From an uncultured Prevotellaceae bacterium (GTDB lineage: Bacteria > Bacteroidota > Bacteroidia > Bacteroidales > Bacteroidaceae), in assembly GCA_949299545.1 (NCBI GenBank), contig CASGAM010000019.1:1-34685 (forward strand): a stretch of 34,685 nt of DNA, given 5' to 3'. A program made the position numbers and the translations under genes. Of this stretch, positions 8,050-16,235 are shown in pieces; the stretch's first letter is position 1; every line of letters begins with the position of its first letter. The notes beneath the pieces are model-generated. The model was not told the origin of the DNA. It searched no databases and was given only the letters and a program-made list of their open reading frames with translations.

Positions 8050-9558
8050 ATGATGAAAAAAGTAACGATTTTAACACTCATCGCGGCAATCTGCCTCTCT
8101 TTCCACGCCAACGGGCAAACCCGTGGCGAAGCCCTGATGAACGAAGCCCGGGAAAACCTCGACAAAAAGGAATATATCCGCGCCCGATATCTTTATCTGC
8201 AAGCATGGCAGGCTCTGACGCGTGAAAACCGTATGGACGAAGCCGTGGCATGCGGCATACAGGCCACAGCCCTGTACCATCGTGAAAACCTTTATCAGGA
8301 AGGCTTCGACCTGCTCAAACGCGTCGAAGCCTCCATTCCTGCCGAGACGGCTTCAGGCGAAGCACGCACCGCCCTGTTACGCTATCCCGTAACCAAAGAA
8401 CGCATGCGCATGTACATGAAGATGAACCGATCCCCGAAGGCCAAAGAACAGCTTGACCGCTTGGGAGAATTGGCCACGGCATCGGGAAATGACTCGCTGA
8501 AAAGCGACTTGCTTTACACAAAAGCCGTCTACTATTACACCTTCGGCATGACACCGCAAGGCGACGAAGCCCTGAAAGCCCTCACCTCGCAATATGGCGG
8601 GCAAGCCGGCTACGACAAGATAAAGGAATGCTACTATACCCTCATTGATGTGGGGCGCAAAGCAAACAGCGCGCGCATGGTGGCACGTGCCTACGACAGC
8701 TTCATAGCATGGAATGACTCGGCCAAGGCCGCAGCGGCAAAAGAGCGGTACGAAACACTCGACGCAAAATATAAAGAAGCGCTCGCGACCATACAGGAAA
8801 AAGACGACACCATAAGCGGCAAACAGTATTTCATCATTGCATTGTGCATACTGCTTGCCATATTTGCTGCCGCACTGCTACTATGTGCCATGGCGTTGCT
8901 GCGGTTCATGGTACTTTCGCGTAAACAGAAGAAAAGAATTACAGAGTTGTGCGAGTTAGACAACCTCAAAACCGGTTTTATACGGAACATTGCCGCACGG
9001 ATGCAACCTGCCCTACAGCACTTCGACAGCGAGACGCCCCCGGTAAAAGCCATTTCCAACTATCTGTCACATATACAGGAAATGTCCATTCTGGAAGACA
9101 CTATCACTGAACCGTATGAAATGAAGGAAGTAAACGTAGCCGCATTTTGTGAACAATTAGCAGAACAAGTACGCCATCAAATTCAACCGGAAGTCACCCT
9201 CTGTGTCGATGCCCCACGCATCAGCGTTCCCATGAATGCCGAAGCCATGACGCGCATGCTCGGCCATCTGCTCACCAATGCGGCCCGCCACACCCCCACA
9301 GGCGGAAAAATCACCATCGGGTTCAAAAAGCGTGGCGCACACATCCACCAATTTACGGTTAAAGACACCGGCCCCGGCATACCTGAAGAAAAACGGGCGC
9401 ACCTCTTCATGCCTTTCGCCACGGAAAAAGACCTCATGCAAGGTGATGGCCTCGGACTTCCCATCTGTGCCCTCATCGCCCGGAAAATGAACGGAACGCT
9501 CAGCCTTGACACAGACTACACAAAAGGCGCACTCTTCGTCATAGAACTACTTGCATAA
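8050..9558 (+). CDS. TPR sensor histidine kinase-like protein lacking the phospho-histidine
   Basis: This 502-residue protein has a signal sequence (1-22, ending in ANGQ), a helical TPR-like periplasmic region (about 25-245), a transmembrane helix (259-288), a dimerisation helix pair (about 295-350) and a C-terminal HATPase_c domain (about 360-502). The ATP-binding boxes look intact: N box around Asn410 (LLTNAARH), G1 DTGPGIP (439-445) and G2 GDGLGL (465-470). The H-box, normally NxSHExRTPL, reads NIAARMQPAL (313-322), putting Ala316 where the phosphorylated His should be. It may therefore be a pseudokinase, a partner of another kinase, or an ATP-binding regulator. No response regulator is adjacent. 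Start 8050 or 8053 (Met-Met) cannot be separated; 8014 is excluded by the promoter. Confidence 0.85.
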   Translation: MMKKVTILTLIAAICLSFHANGQTRGEALMNEARENLDKKEYIRARYLYLQAWQALTRENRMDEAVACGIQATALYHRENLYQEGFDLLKRVEASIPAETASGEARTALLRYPVTKERMRMYMKMNRSPKAKEQLDRLGELATASGNDSLKSDLLYTKAVYYYTFGMTPQGDEALKALTSQYGGQAGYDKIKECYYTLIDVGRKANSARMVARAYDSFIAWNDSAKAAAAKERYETLDAKYKEALATIQEKDDTISGKQYFIIALCILLAIFAAALLLCAMALLRFMVLSRKQKKRITELCELDNLKTGFIRNIAARMQPALQHFDSETPPVKAISNYLSHIQEMSILEDTITEPYEMKEVNVAAFCEQLAEQVRHQIQPEVTLCVDAPRISVPMNAEAMTRMLGHLLTNAARHTPTGGKITIGFKKRGAHIHQFTVKDTGPGIPEEKRAHLFMPFATEKDLMQGDGLGLPICALIARKMNGTLSLDTDYTKGALFVIELLA

Positions 9559-9592
9559 AACTTAAAAAAAGCATCTTTTTTATTAAGTAAAA

Positions 9593-9647
9593 AGAAACTG
9601 ACTAGTCCTAAAAACAGTCACAGGCATTTTAGGACTAGTCAGTTTCT
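9593..9647. repeat. 21-bp perfect inverted repeat (hairpin) between convergent genes
   Basis: The arm 9593-9613 is perfectly complementary to 9627-9647 over 21 bp, around a 13-nt loop (9614-9626). It lies between the stop of the kinase-like gene (9558) and that of the nitroreductase (9715). For minus-strand transcripts the stem is followed by TTTTACTT, so it may end the nitroreductase message. For plus-strand transcripts no T-run follows. The stem is longer than that of most intrinsic terminators. Confidence 0.85.
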
Positions 9648-9714
9648 ATTCAGATGTTGTAAAAGTCCCCCTAATAAAAGGGTTTGATCATGATAAAAAT
9701 CCCCCTTCCGGTTT

Positions 9715-10368
9715 TTATTCTATAAACTTTACTTTCTCCATCATGCGAGGTTTAGGTGCTGGCGACTCGTCGGGATAGCCGAGCGCAATGGCATAAAGCA
9801 ACTTGTGGGTTTCGGGAAAATCTAAACGTTTAAGCAAGGCGCTACCCTCGGGTGCGTTGAAGAAACGACATATACCGCCCAAGCAGCAAGTCCCGATTCC
9901 CATGGAACGAGCCGAAACCATGATGTTGCCGCCCAAGAGTCCACAATCGACTTGAGAAAGGTCATAACGGGTGTCATAAGCAACAAATATGAGAACAGGT
10001 GCCCCAAATGCTGCCTTGCGGAACGATCCGTCGGTATCGCCACCGGCAAAAGCATTGTAAGTTGAGTCTATCTCAGCAAGCAAACGGGGGTCGTCCACAA
10101 CGCGCACTTCCCAGGACTGACGTCCCATGCCGTTGGGAGCATATACACCGCATTCGATGATTTTTTCAAGCCGTTCGCGTTCAACTGGCTGTTGTTTATA
10201 TTTACGGATACTACGACGTTGCAATATGGTCTCTACTACAGCTTTCTCAGCAACCGCTGCACTATCTTCTGCTGTGACGGTCATGGACGTGTCAGCAGCA
10301 CCTGTACCACAACAACCGGCCATCATGGTGGCGCCAAGCGCCAATGACAAAAAAAGTTTGGTTTTCAT
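9715..10368 (-). CDS. Nitroreductase-family protein with lipoprotein signal
   Basis: This 217-residue protein starts with a lipoprotein-type signal peptide: charged MKTK, a hydrophobic stretch, then MAGC with Cys19 as the likely lipidated residue. An Ala/Thr-rich linker leads to a nitroreductase fold from about residue 40, with RRSIRKY as the FMN phosphate-binding motif, APNGMGRQSWEVRVV, and the glycine-rich GIGTCCLGGICRF stretch late in the protein. Relatives are FMN enzymes reducing nitro compounds, quinones or other acceptors with NAD(P)H, and are usually cytosolic; export of this one raises the question of its electron donor. Start 10368 is preferred over 10401 because it begins the signal peptide. 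It is transcribed alone, convergent with the kinase-like gene. Confidence 0.86.
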   Translation of the reverse strand: MKTKLFLSLALGATMMAGCCGTGAADTSMTVTAEDSAAVAEKAVVETILQRRSIRKYKQQPVERERLEKIIECGVYAPNGMGRQSWEVRVVDDPRLLAEIDSTYNAFAGGDTDGSFRKAAFGAPVLIFVAYDTRYDLSQVDCGLLGGNIMVSARSMGIGTCCLGGICRFFNAPEGSALLKRLDFPETHKLLYAIALGYPDESPAPKPRMMEKVKFIE

Positions 10369-10473
10369 GATTAAAAGTTTTAAACAGTTACAAATCAGCA
10401 AGGAATCAGAGAGCTATCTCCTCACCCTTCCCGCACAAATTTAAGTAATAAACTCGTAACGGCCAACAAAATA

Positions 10474-10527
10474 TAAAAAAACGGCGCAGGCCATATACCG
10501 TCCCCACCGGATATATCCCTGCGCCGT
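10474..10527 (-). terminator. Rho-independent terminator of ribH operon
   Basis: ACGGCGCAGG (10481-10490) pairs perfectly with CCTGCGCCGT (10518-10527), with partial further pairing inside. On the minus strand the stem is followed by TTTTTTATAT (complement of 10471-10480). It lies 35 bp past the ribH stop. Confidence 0.88.
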
Positions 10528-10561
10528 ACGAAAGAAATTAAATTTTCTTTCTCCCCCTTTT

Positions 10562-11053
10562 TTATCTCAGTTTCTTTTTGTAATCTACCATCTTTATGGC
10601 CGTTACCGCGCATTCATCGCCCTTGTTACCGAGGATGCCGCCTGCGCGGTCTTGTGCCTGTTGCAGGTTGTTACATGTCAGCAGGCCATAGATAACCGGT
10701 ACATCACCTTCGGCATTCAATGCCGCCAGCCCTTGTGTGGCACCCTGACAGATGTAATCAAAGTGAGGCGTATCGCCTCGGATAACACAGCCGATAGCTA
10801 TGACTGCGTCAACACCGCACGATTTTGCCATTTGAGCCGCACCGTAAATTAGCTCAAAACTGCCGGGCACAGTACGCACGAGAATATCTTCCTCGGCTGC
10901 TCCGTTCTTGAGCAATGTCGCATGTGCGCCTTCAAGGAGCGGCCCGGTGATGTTATGGTTCCACTCGCTCACAACAATGCCAAAGCGCATACCGGCTGCG
11001 GAAGGCACTTTGCTCGCATCGTACTCTGACAGGTTATGTAATGCCGTTGCCAT
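10562..11053 (-). CDS. ribH: 6,7-dimethyl-8-ribityllumazine synthase
   Basis: This 163-residue protein, of normal family length, condenses 5-amino-6-ribitylamino-uracil with 3,4-dihydroxy-2-butanone 4-phosphate in the penultimate step of riboflavin synthesis, in the cytosol. Visible signatures are the SEWNHNIT substrate-binding loop near the N-terminus, TVPGSFELI, and [16 protein letters not shown] with the conserved active-site His. The start follows the upstream TPR gene by 20 bp, so the two are probably co-transcribed. No other riboflavin gene and no FMN riboswitch is visible here. A strong terminator follows. Confidence 0.96.
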   Translation of the reverse strand: MATALHNLSEYDASKVPSAAGMRFGIVVSEWNHNITGPLLEGAHATLLKNGAAEEDILVRTVPGSFELIYGAAQMAKSCGVDAVIAIGCVIRGDTPHFDYICQGATQGLAALNAEGDVPVIYGLLTCNNLQQAQDRAGGILGNKGDECAVTAIKMVDYKKKLR

Positions 11054-11073
11054 AAATATATATGTGCTTGTTG

Positions 11074-11751
11074 TTAACGGCTGACCCGCTCAATGTATTT
11101 GTCAATATCGGCATACTGCATGGAGCCGACGTATTTGTCCTTAATCTGCTTGTAACATTTAAGCGCGTCGTCTTTCTTGCCTTGTGACTCGTAAATTTCT
11201 CCGGCCTGGATAAGGAACAACGGGCTCAGGCTGTTGTTATCTGCCAACTTTGCAGCCTTTTCCAACGTTTTGACCGCATCATCTAACCGATCGAGGTTGG
11301 CATAGCAATTTCCAAGGGCGCCCATGGCTGCCGGTGAAATCATTTGGTCGCCACACTGGTCGAAATCTTCTATGTATGTGACAGCCTCCTGGAATTTGTC
11401 CTGTTTCGCATAGCAAAGGCCCGCATAAAGTTTCGCCAGATTGCCGGAAGGTGTATTACCATATTCATCGGCTATGACAACGAATCCCGGATAGCCTTGT
11501 CCGTCGCCATTGAGAGCTTTCTCATAATCGTCTGTGGTGAAATAATCCTGTCCCTTGTACAGCAATTCTTCTGCTTCACGTTCATGAGGCAAGGTTACAT
11601 AGTTATGGTAGAGGAAATAGCCACCAACAACGACGATAACGGCCACTAATCCGTAAAGGAACTGTTTTTTGTACTTGTTGATAATGGTCTCTTGCGCGTC
11701 CAACTTATTTCCGTCGTTCGCGACGTTCTCTTTTGTCTTCTTGTCAGTCAT
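11074..11751 (-). CDS. Membrane-anchored tetratricopeptide-repeat protein
   Basis: This 225-residue protein has a charged N-terminus (about 1-30), a single transmembrane helix (about 31-49), then at least three TPR-like helix pairs: [48 protein letters not shown] and [25 protein letters not shown]. The layout resembles YfgM/ancillary translocon-type TPR proteins (cytosolic tail, periplasmic TPR), but the exact role is unknown. It is first in a two-gene unit with ribH and diverges from recF across a 177-bp promoter region. Confidence 0.85.
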   Translation of the reverse strand: MTDKKTKENVANDGNKLDAQETIINKYKKQFLYGLVAVIVVVGGYFLYHNYVTLPHEREAEELLYKGQDYFTTDDYEKALNGDGQGYPGFVVIADEYGNTPSGNLAKLYAGLCYAKQDKFQEAVTYIEDFDQCGDQMISPAAMGALGNCYANLDRLDDAVKTLEKAAKLADNNSLSPLFLIQAGEIYESQGKKDDALKCYKQIKDKYVGSMQYADIDKYIERVSR

Positions 11752-11824
11752 TTTTTATTATAGTTTTTATTGTTTCCTACATCAATGAGACTACTCCTGC
11801 CGGTAAGCCCGCACAGAAGCAGGG

Positions 11825-11832
11825 CAAAAGTA
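11825..11832 (-). promoter_or_regulatory. -7 box of the TPR-ribH operon
   Basis: The minus strand reads TACTTTTG here, matching TAnnTTTG, about 73 bp upstream of the TPR start codon. A TTTA at the -33 distance is a weak partner. Confidence 0.5.
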
Positions 11833-11895
11833 GCGATTTTATCCCGTTCAGTAAAATTTAAAGCCTGTTTTTTTTCGGGATTAAGCTATAAACCT

Positions 11896-11903
11896 TACTT
11901 TTG
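11896..11903 (+). promoter_or_regulatory. -7 box of recF
   Basis: TACTTTTG matches TAnnTTTG, 25 bp before the recF ATG. A T-rich stretch (11868-11875) covers the -33 position without a clean TTTG. GAGGTGACAG just before the ATG is a plausible ribosome-binding site. Confidence 0.55.
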
Positions 11904-11928
11904 TGACAGAAAACCAAAGAGGTGACAG

Positions 11929-13035
11929 ATGATTCTCAAAAATATTTCGGTGCTGAACTACAAGAATATCGCGCAGACTGATCTGGAGTTTTCTCCAAAA
12001 ATGAATTGTTTCATAGGCCATAACGGCGAGGGGAAAACAAACTTCTTAGACGCGGTATGCTTCCTCTCTTTCTGCAAGAGTCCGACCAACGCCATCGACT
12101 CTCAAAACATCAGGCATGGTACCGACTTCTTCATGCTCAGGGGATTGTACGAACACGAGAACGGCGAAACGGAAGAAATCAGCTGTAGCCTGAAGCGTAA
12201 GCTGAAAAAACGCTTCACACGGAACAAAAAAGACTACAAACGGCTGGCCGAACACATCGGCTTGATTCCATTGGTCATGGTCTCGCCAGCTGATGCGGAT
12301 TTGATTGCCGGTGGCAGCGAAGAGCGGCGACGCTTCATGGACATTTCCATCGTACAGTATGACCGTGAATACATCGACGCTCTGTCACGCTACAACAAAG
12401 CGCTGGTACAGCGCAACACCTTGCTGAAACAAGAAGAGGAACCGGACGAAACACTCATGGCACTTTGGGAGGAGACTATGGCACGCGAGGGGGAACTTAT
12501 TTACCAAAAAAGGCGGGCCTACATCGACCGATTCATCCCCATATTCAAGGATTTCTACCGGCACATTTCTAACGAACGGGAAGAAGTGGGGCTACGCTAT
12601 GTTTCACACTGCGAGCGGGGACCGCTGCTGGACATTATCCGCCGCGGCCGCGCGAAAGACCGCATCATGGGCTACTCACTGCACGGCATTCACAAGGATG
12701 AATTAGAAATGACGTTGGGCGGATACCCAATCAAACGGGAAGGCTCACAGGGACAAAACAAAACTTACCTGATAGCACTCAAACTGGCACAATTCGATTT
12801 CTTGCGCCGGGCGGGTAGCCATACAATCCCGCTTCTGCTATTAGACGACATATTCGACAAATTAGACGCGGGACGGGTGGAACAAATCGTAAAATTAGTA
12901 GCTGGAGAACAGTTCGGGCAGATTTTCATTACAGACACCAACCGGGAACATTTAGACCGTATCCTTTCAGGTACCGGACAAGATTACCGCATATTTTATG
13001 TAGAGAACGGCGAAGTAAAGCATGAGACGAAGTAA
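11929..13035 (+). CDS. recF: DNA replication/repair protein RecF
   Basis: This 368-residue SMC/ABC-like ATPase loads RecA at single-strand gaps together with RecO and RecR. Walker A GHNGEGKT is at 30-37. The ABC signature region appears as REGSQGQNKTYLIALKLA and Walker B as IPLLLLDDIFDKLD, followed by the late ITDTNREH segment. The lid motif SPADADLIAGGSEERRRFMD is typical of RecF. Length is normal. The stop overlaps the next gene by 14 bp, so the two are translationally coupled. It diverges from the TPR-ribH unit. Confidence 0.96.
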   Translation: MILKNISVLNYKNIAQTDLEFSPKMNCFIGHNGEGKTNFLDAVCFLSFCKSPTNAIDSQNIRHGTDFFMLRGLYEHENGETEEISCSLKRKLKKRFTRNKKDYKRLAEHIGLIPLVMVSPADADLIAGGSEERRRFMDISIVQYDREYIDALSRYNKALVQRNTLLKQEEEPDETLMALWEETMAREGELIYQKRRAYIDRFIPIFKDFYRHISNEREEVGLRYVSHCERGPLLDIIRRGRAKDRIMGYSLHGIHKDELEMTLGGYPIKREGSQGQNKTYLIALKLAQFDFLRRAGSHTIPLLLLDDIFDKLDAGRVEQIVKLVAGEQFGQIFITDTNREHLDRILSGTGQDYRIFYVENGEVKHETK

Positions 13036-13312
13036 ATCTGAGGCCATTGGTTCATTGGTTAGACAGTTCCTCAGACAAGAAGGACTGGAAACACCGCTCA
13101 ACGAGTGGCGTGCCGTGGCAGCATGGCCGGAAATCATGGGTGAAGCCGTCAGACAATACACCGGTGACATTTTCATCAACAACCAAACGCTTTATGTCCG
13201 CATCAAATCTCCTGCCCTGCGTGCCAATCTAATGATGGCCCGTGAGCAGTTGGTCAGGAAACTCAATACCTACGTCGGGGCGCAAGTCATACAAAACATA
13301 CATTTTATTTAA
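13022..13312 (+). CDS. DUF721 (DciA-like) protein
   Basis: This 96-residue basic protein has the DUF721 pattern: an N-terminal helical stretch (SEAIGSLVRQFLRQ), then WRAVAAWPEIMGEAVRQYT, and a KH-like half LYVRIKSPALRANLMM to the end. DUF721 proteins of many bacteria are related to DciA, which loads the replicative helicase where DnaC/DnaI is absent; that role is established for other phyla and inferred here. The start codon lies inside recF (14-bp overlap), which links it to replication and repair genes. Confidence 0.85.
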   Translation: MRRSKSEAIGSLVRQFLRQEGLETPLNEWRAVAAWPEIMGEAVRQYTGDIFINNQTLYVRIKSPALRANLMMAREQLVRKLNTYVGAQVIQNIHFI

Positions 13313-13412
13313 AGAAGCGGCCTCACCTTTTCAGTAATCACATAATCATTTATGAATCTGGATGTTACAACCAGCCATCTGTACTGGTGCAGGCATCACT
13401 GTTCTTAGCTGA

Positions 13413-13487
13413 AAAAGCGAGCGGTCGCAGCAAAATTTTCAAGCGCTTGCAACAAAAGCTACAAGCGGTCGCTTTTGCAAGACAACA
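13413..13487. repeat. Degenerate 22-nt tandem repeat with inverted elements
   Basis: Units beginning at 13420, 13442 and 13464 repeat with a 22-nt period. The first two match at 16 of 22 positions, and the third repeats the first nine bases of unit one (AGCGGTCGC). CAAGCGCTTG (13440-13449) is a perfect palindrome, and AAAAGCGA (13413-13420) pairs with TCGCTTTT (13469-13476). It lies between the convergent ends of the DUF721 gene and the cyclo-ligase gene and could act as a transcript end for either. No convincing gene is seen in 13313-13562. Confidence 0.6.
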
Positions 13488-13562
13488 AATCGTGTTGTAG
13501 AAGCTGCAAGTCGCGTTGCGGACGTACCGTTGCAATTCGGATGAAATAAACATCTTAAATAC

Positions 13563-14096
13563 TCAGCAAATCACTTCATCCATCGGAACGTCGTGTGCCT
13601 CTGCCGGGACCTGCGGCAGAAGCTGGAAATCATAACAAAGCCCTATTTTATAAACACCGGTATTGCGAAGACAACTCAACAAACGGTCATAGTAACCCTT
13701 CCCTCGCCCCAGCCTGTTACCGTCCCGGTCAAAAGCCATGCCGGGTATAATAGCCAGGTCGATGTGAGCGATGTCGGAAAAGGGACAACCGGTGGGTTCT
13801 GCAATTCCGTAAGCATTCTTATTCATGGCCGTTTCGGCAGAAAAGCGTCTGATTTCCAATGTATCGCCAACCACAACAGGCAGAAGTATTTGTTTACGGG
13901 AAGCCCACTTGCGGATGAAATCATGCGTGTAGACTTCGTCCGGCAACGAATGATAAAACAAGACCGTTTCGGCACAGACAAAACGCGGATGCGCCTCTAT
14001 CCGGCACATAAGCTGTTCGGAAGCCCTCCGGTTTTCTTCTTCCGTCCTTACCGCCTTCAGGTTCCGAATGTGTTTACGCAATGTCTTCTTATCCAC
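13563..14096 (-). CDS. 5-formyltetrahydrofolate cyclo-ligase
   Basis: This 177-residue cytosolic enzyme converts 5-formyl-THF to 5,10-methenyl-THF with ATP, returning folate to one-carbon metabolism. It has the basic N-terminus (KKTLRKHIRN), the substrate loop FYHSLPDEVYT, IIPGMAFDRDGNRLGRGKGYYDRLL with the ATP-binding GRGKGYYD motif, and a C-terminal VPMDEVI in place of the usual TP-VD-VI. Length is normal. It is the last gene of the minus-strand cluster, 2 bp after the protease stop. Confidence 0.95.
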   Translation of the reverse strand: MDKKTLRKHIRNLKAVRTEEENRRASEQLMCRIEAHPRFVCAETVLFYHSLPDEVYTHDFIRKWASRKQILLPVVVGDTLEIRRFSAETAMNKNAYGIAEPTGCPFSDIAHIDLAIIPGMAFDRDGNRLGRGKGYYDRLLSCLRNTGVYKIGLCYDFQLLPQVPAEAHDVPMDEVIC

Positions 14097-14098
14097 CG

Positions 14099-15766
14099 TC
14101 AGGCCTCTTTTCCGTTTTTCTCTCCATCGCTGCCATTGCCATCAACCTTCGGCTTACGCGGAAAAGCTTCACCTTTCTGCAACACTTCTATGGCACGCAG
14201 AACGGCAGGGTCACGGCTGTTGGCAAATTCATAAAAGTCGTTGACCTCCAATATGTTGTTGATAATTGCAGCATAAATATTGCGTTCAAAGAGTTCTCTC
14301 GACCGGTAAAGCATCAGGTTACGCCGTTTCAGCCCCTTCGTTTGGGCGAAATTGGCAAACTTTTCCAATATGTAGCTTTTGTCAAGATAGTCAATCACTT
14401 CCTTGAGACTCTTGCCGGTAAGCGTTGTACGGTTGGCGTCGGTGAAGTCAAAAGCAAACTGGTAAATATACCCGCCAAGAACAGCTTCCCTGTAATATGA
14501 CGTCACGTTTGAGGTGTCATCAGGAATAAAAATGTCCGGCATAATGCCGCCTCCTGCATAAACAGTCCTGCCGATACTTGTCTTATACGCTTCCCCGTCC
14601 TGATGGATACTGTCTGCCGAAAAAAACTCGCCACGATTAAAACGCTCGAGCAAGTCGTGCTCATAGGCATCGTTCTTGCCTTTCTCATACGGCTTCTGTA
14701 TGCAACGGCCTGAAGGGGTATGGTAACGGGCAATCGTCAGGCGGACAATACTGCCGTCTCGAAACTCAATGGGTTGCTGCACCAATCCTTTTCCGAAAGA
14801 ACGGCGACCGATGATGGTACCCCGGTCATTATCCTGGATAGCGCCGGCAAAAATCTCACTGGCAGAAGCCGAGCCTTCGTCTACCAGCACGACAAGCGGT
14901 ATTTGCTGGAAAGTTCCCTGGCCATCGCTGTAATAGTCCTCACGTGGCGATTTCCGGCCTTCGGTGTAGACAATAAGCCTGTTCTTGGGCAAAAAGGTAT
15001 TGACCATCTGTATGGCCGAGTGCATGTAGCCACCTTCGTTTCCGCGCAAGTCTATCACAAGTTGACGGAAACGGCTTTGACCGAGTTTCGCCAGCGCAAC
15101 TAACAACTCCGGATAGGTGGTCTCGCCAAACTTGCTGACCTTTATATATCCGATTTCGGGTGTAAGCATATATGAGGCCTCAACGGTATGCAACGGTATG
15201 TCACCGCGGGTCACTACGAACGGTAGCAAATCTTTCTCACCGGCTCGCTTGACGCCCAGTTTCACTTTCGTACCCTTCTCGCCCTTAAGCTTTTTCATGG
15301 CGCCGTCATTGGAAATGTCTTTACCGACATATGTTTCGCCATCGATTTCCACAATCCTGTCACCTGCCAGCAAACCGACTTTCTCGGAAGGCCCCCCCTT
15401 GATGACATTGATAATATTGATGGTGTCACGCTGTATGGTAAACGTCACGCCAATACCCGAAAAACTGCCCTTCAAATCTTCTACCGAGGCTTTGGCATCC
15501 TTGGCACTGATATACGCCGAATGGGGATCCAATTCCGATAACAGTACGGGCATGGCCTTTTCCACCATCCCTGCCATGTCGACGGTATCGACATACTGGT
15601 TGTCGATAATCTGTAGCAGATCATTGATCTTGTTCGTCCCGGTATTAATAATATTCAACCTGTTTCCGGAGAAATGGTTAGCATAAAATGTTCCTATAAG
15701 TATGCCGGCTACCACAGAAAGCGACAGCAAAAGCGGCATGATACGTGACGATTTGTCTGGACGCAT
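14099..15766 (-). CDS. S41-family C-terminal processing protease (CtpA-like)
   Basis: This 555-residue protein has an N-terminal signal anchor (about 11-30), an S41 N-terminal helical region, a PDZ domain (about 100-185, with GIGVTF and LLAGDRIVEIDG) and the S41 peptidase domain (about 200-370). DEGSASASEIFAGA places the nucleophile at Ser301 and RSFGKGLVQ the general base at Lys326; the 25-residue separation matches tail-specific proteases. The C-terminal extension (about 400-555) is helical and ends in a charged tail. Such proteases trim or degrade envelope proteins in the periplasm. It lies between the dCMP deaminase gene (7 bp) and the cyclo-ligase gene (2 bp). Confidence 0.95.
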   Translation of the reverse strand: MRPDKSSRIMPLLLSLSVVAGILIGTFYANHFSGNRLNIINTGTNKINDLLQIIDNQYVDTVDMAGMVEKAMPVLLSELDPHSAYISAKDAKASVEDLKGSFSGIGVTFTIQRDTINIINVIKGGPSEKVGLLAGDRIVEIDGETYVGKDISNDGAMKKLKGEKGTKVKLGVKRAGEKDLLPFVVTRGDIPLHTVEASYMLTPEIGYIKVSKFGETTYPELLVALAKLGQSRFRQLVIDLRGNEGGYMHSAIQMVNTFLPKNRLIVYTEGRKSPREDYYSDGQGTFQQIPLVVLVDEGSASASEIFAGAIQDNDRGTIIGRRSFGKGLVQQPIEFRDGSIVRLTIARYHTPSGRCIQKPYEKGKNDAYEHDLLERFNRGEFFSADSIHQDGEAYKTSIGRTVYAGGGIMPDIFIPDDTSNVTSYYREAVLGGYIYQFAFDFTDANRTTLTGKSLKEVIDYLDKSYILEKFANFAQTKGLKRRNLMLYRSRELFERNIYAAIINNILEVNDFYEFANSRDPAVLRAIEVLQKGEAFPRKPKVDGNGSDGEKNGKEA

Positions 15767-15773
15767 AAGTTTT

Positions 15774-16226
15774 CTATTTTAATTCTTGTTGTTCTGTATC
15801 AAGCGGAAGGCAGCAAACCTCTATACCGGCGCGTTGCAAAAGCTCAGTCCCGTCAGTCAGACGGTATTGCCGGGCGTAAAACACTTTTTTTATACCGGCC
15901 TGGATAATCAGTTTGGCGCACTCAATGCAAGGTGCATCCGTAACATACATTGTCGCTCCCTCGCTGTTATTGTTTGAACGGGCTATCTTTGTAATGGCAT
16001 TGGCCTCTGCATGAAGAACATAAGGTTTGGTCAGATTGTTCTCATCTTCGCACACATTCTCAAAGCCCGAGGGCGTACCATTATAGCCGTCGGAAATAAT
16101 CATGTTGTCTTTTACGATGAGTGCGCCCACTTTACGGCGCTGGCAGTAGCTGTTTTCTGACCATATCCGTGCCATCCGCAAGTAGCGCAAGTCTAATTCG
16201 TGCTGTTTTTCCTCTGTCGTTTTCAT
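15774..16226 (-). CDS. dCMP deaminase (ComEB-like)
   Basis: This 150-residue zinc deaminase of the CDA fold should supply dUMP for thymidylate synthesis. The zinc site shows as HAEAN (His plus catalytic Glu) and PCIECAK (two Cys). GALIVKDNMIISDGYNGTPSG near the N-terminus is the dCMP deaminase nucleotide-binding segment. It lies 9 bp after the M3 peptidase gene and 7 bp before the protease gene. Confidence 0.94.
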   Translation of the reverse strand: MKTTEEKQHELDLRYLRMARIWSENSYCQRRKVGALIVKDNMIISDGYNGTPSGFENVCEDENNLTKPYVLHAEANAITKIARSNNNSEGATMYVTDAPCIECAKLIIQAGIKKVFYARQYRLTDGTELLQRAGIEVCCLPLDTEQQELK

Positions 16227-16235
16227 TTTTACTTC

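Noticed and set aside
12046-12255. Open frames antisense to recF and many similar frames opposite the large genes
   Set aside because: They are shadows of strongly recognised coding sequences and have no family features.
13365-13553. 62-residue minus-strand open frame between DUF721 and cyclo-ligase genes
   Set aside because: Composition follows the tandem repeat, cysteine-rich by chance, with no recognisable domain or start signal.
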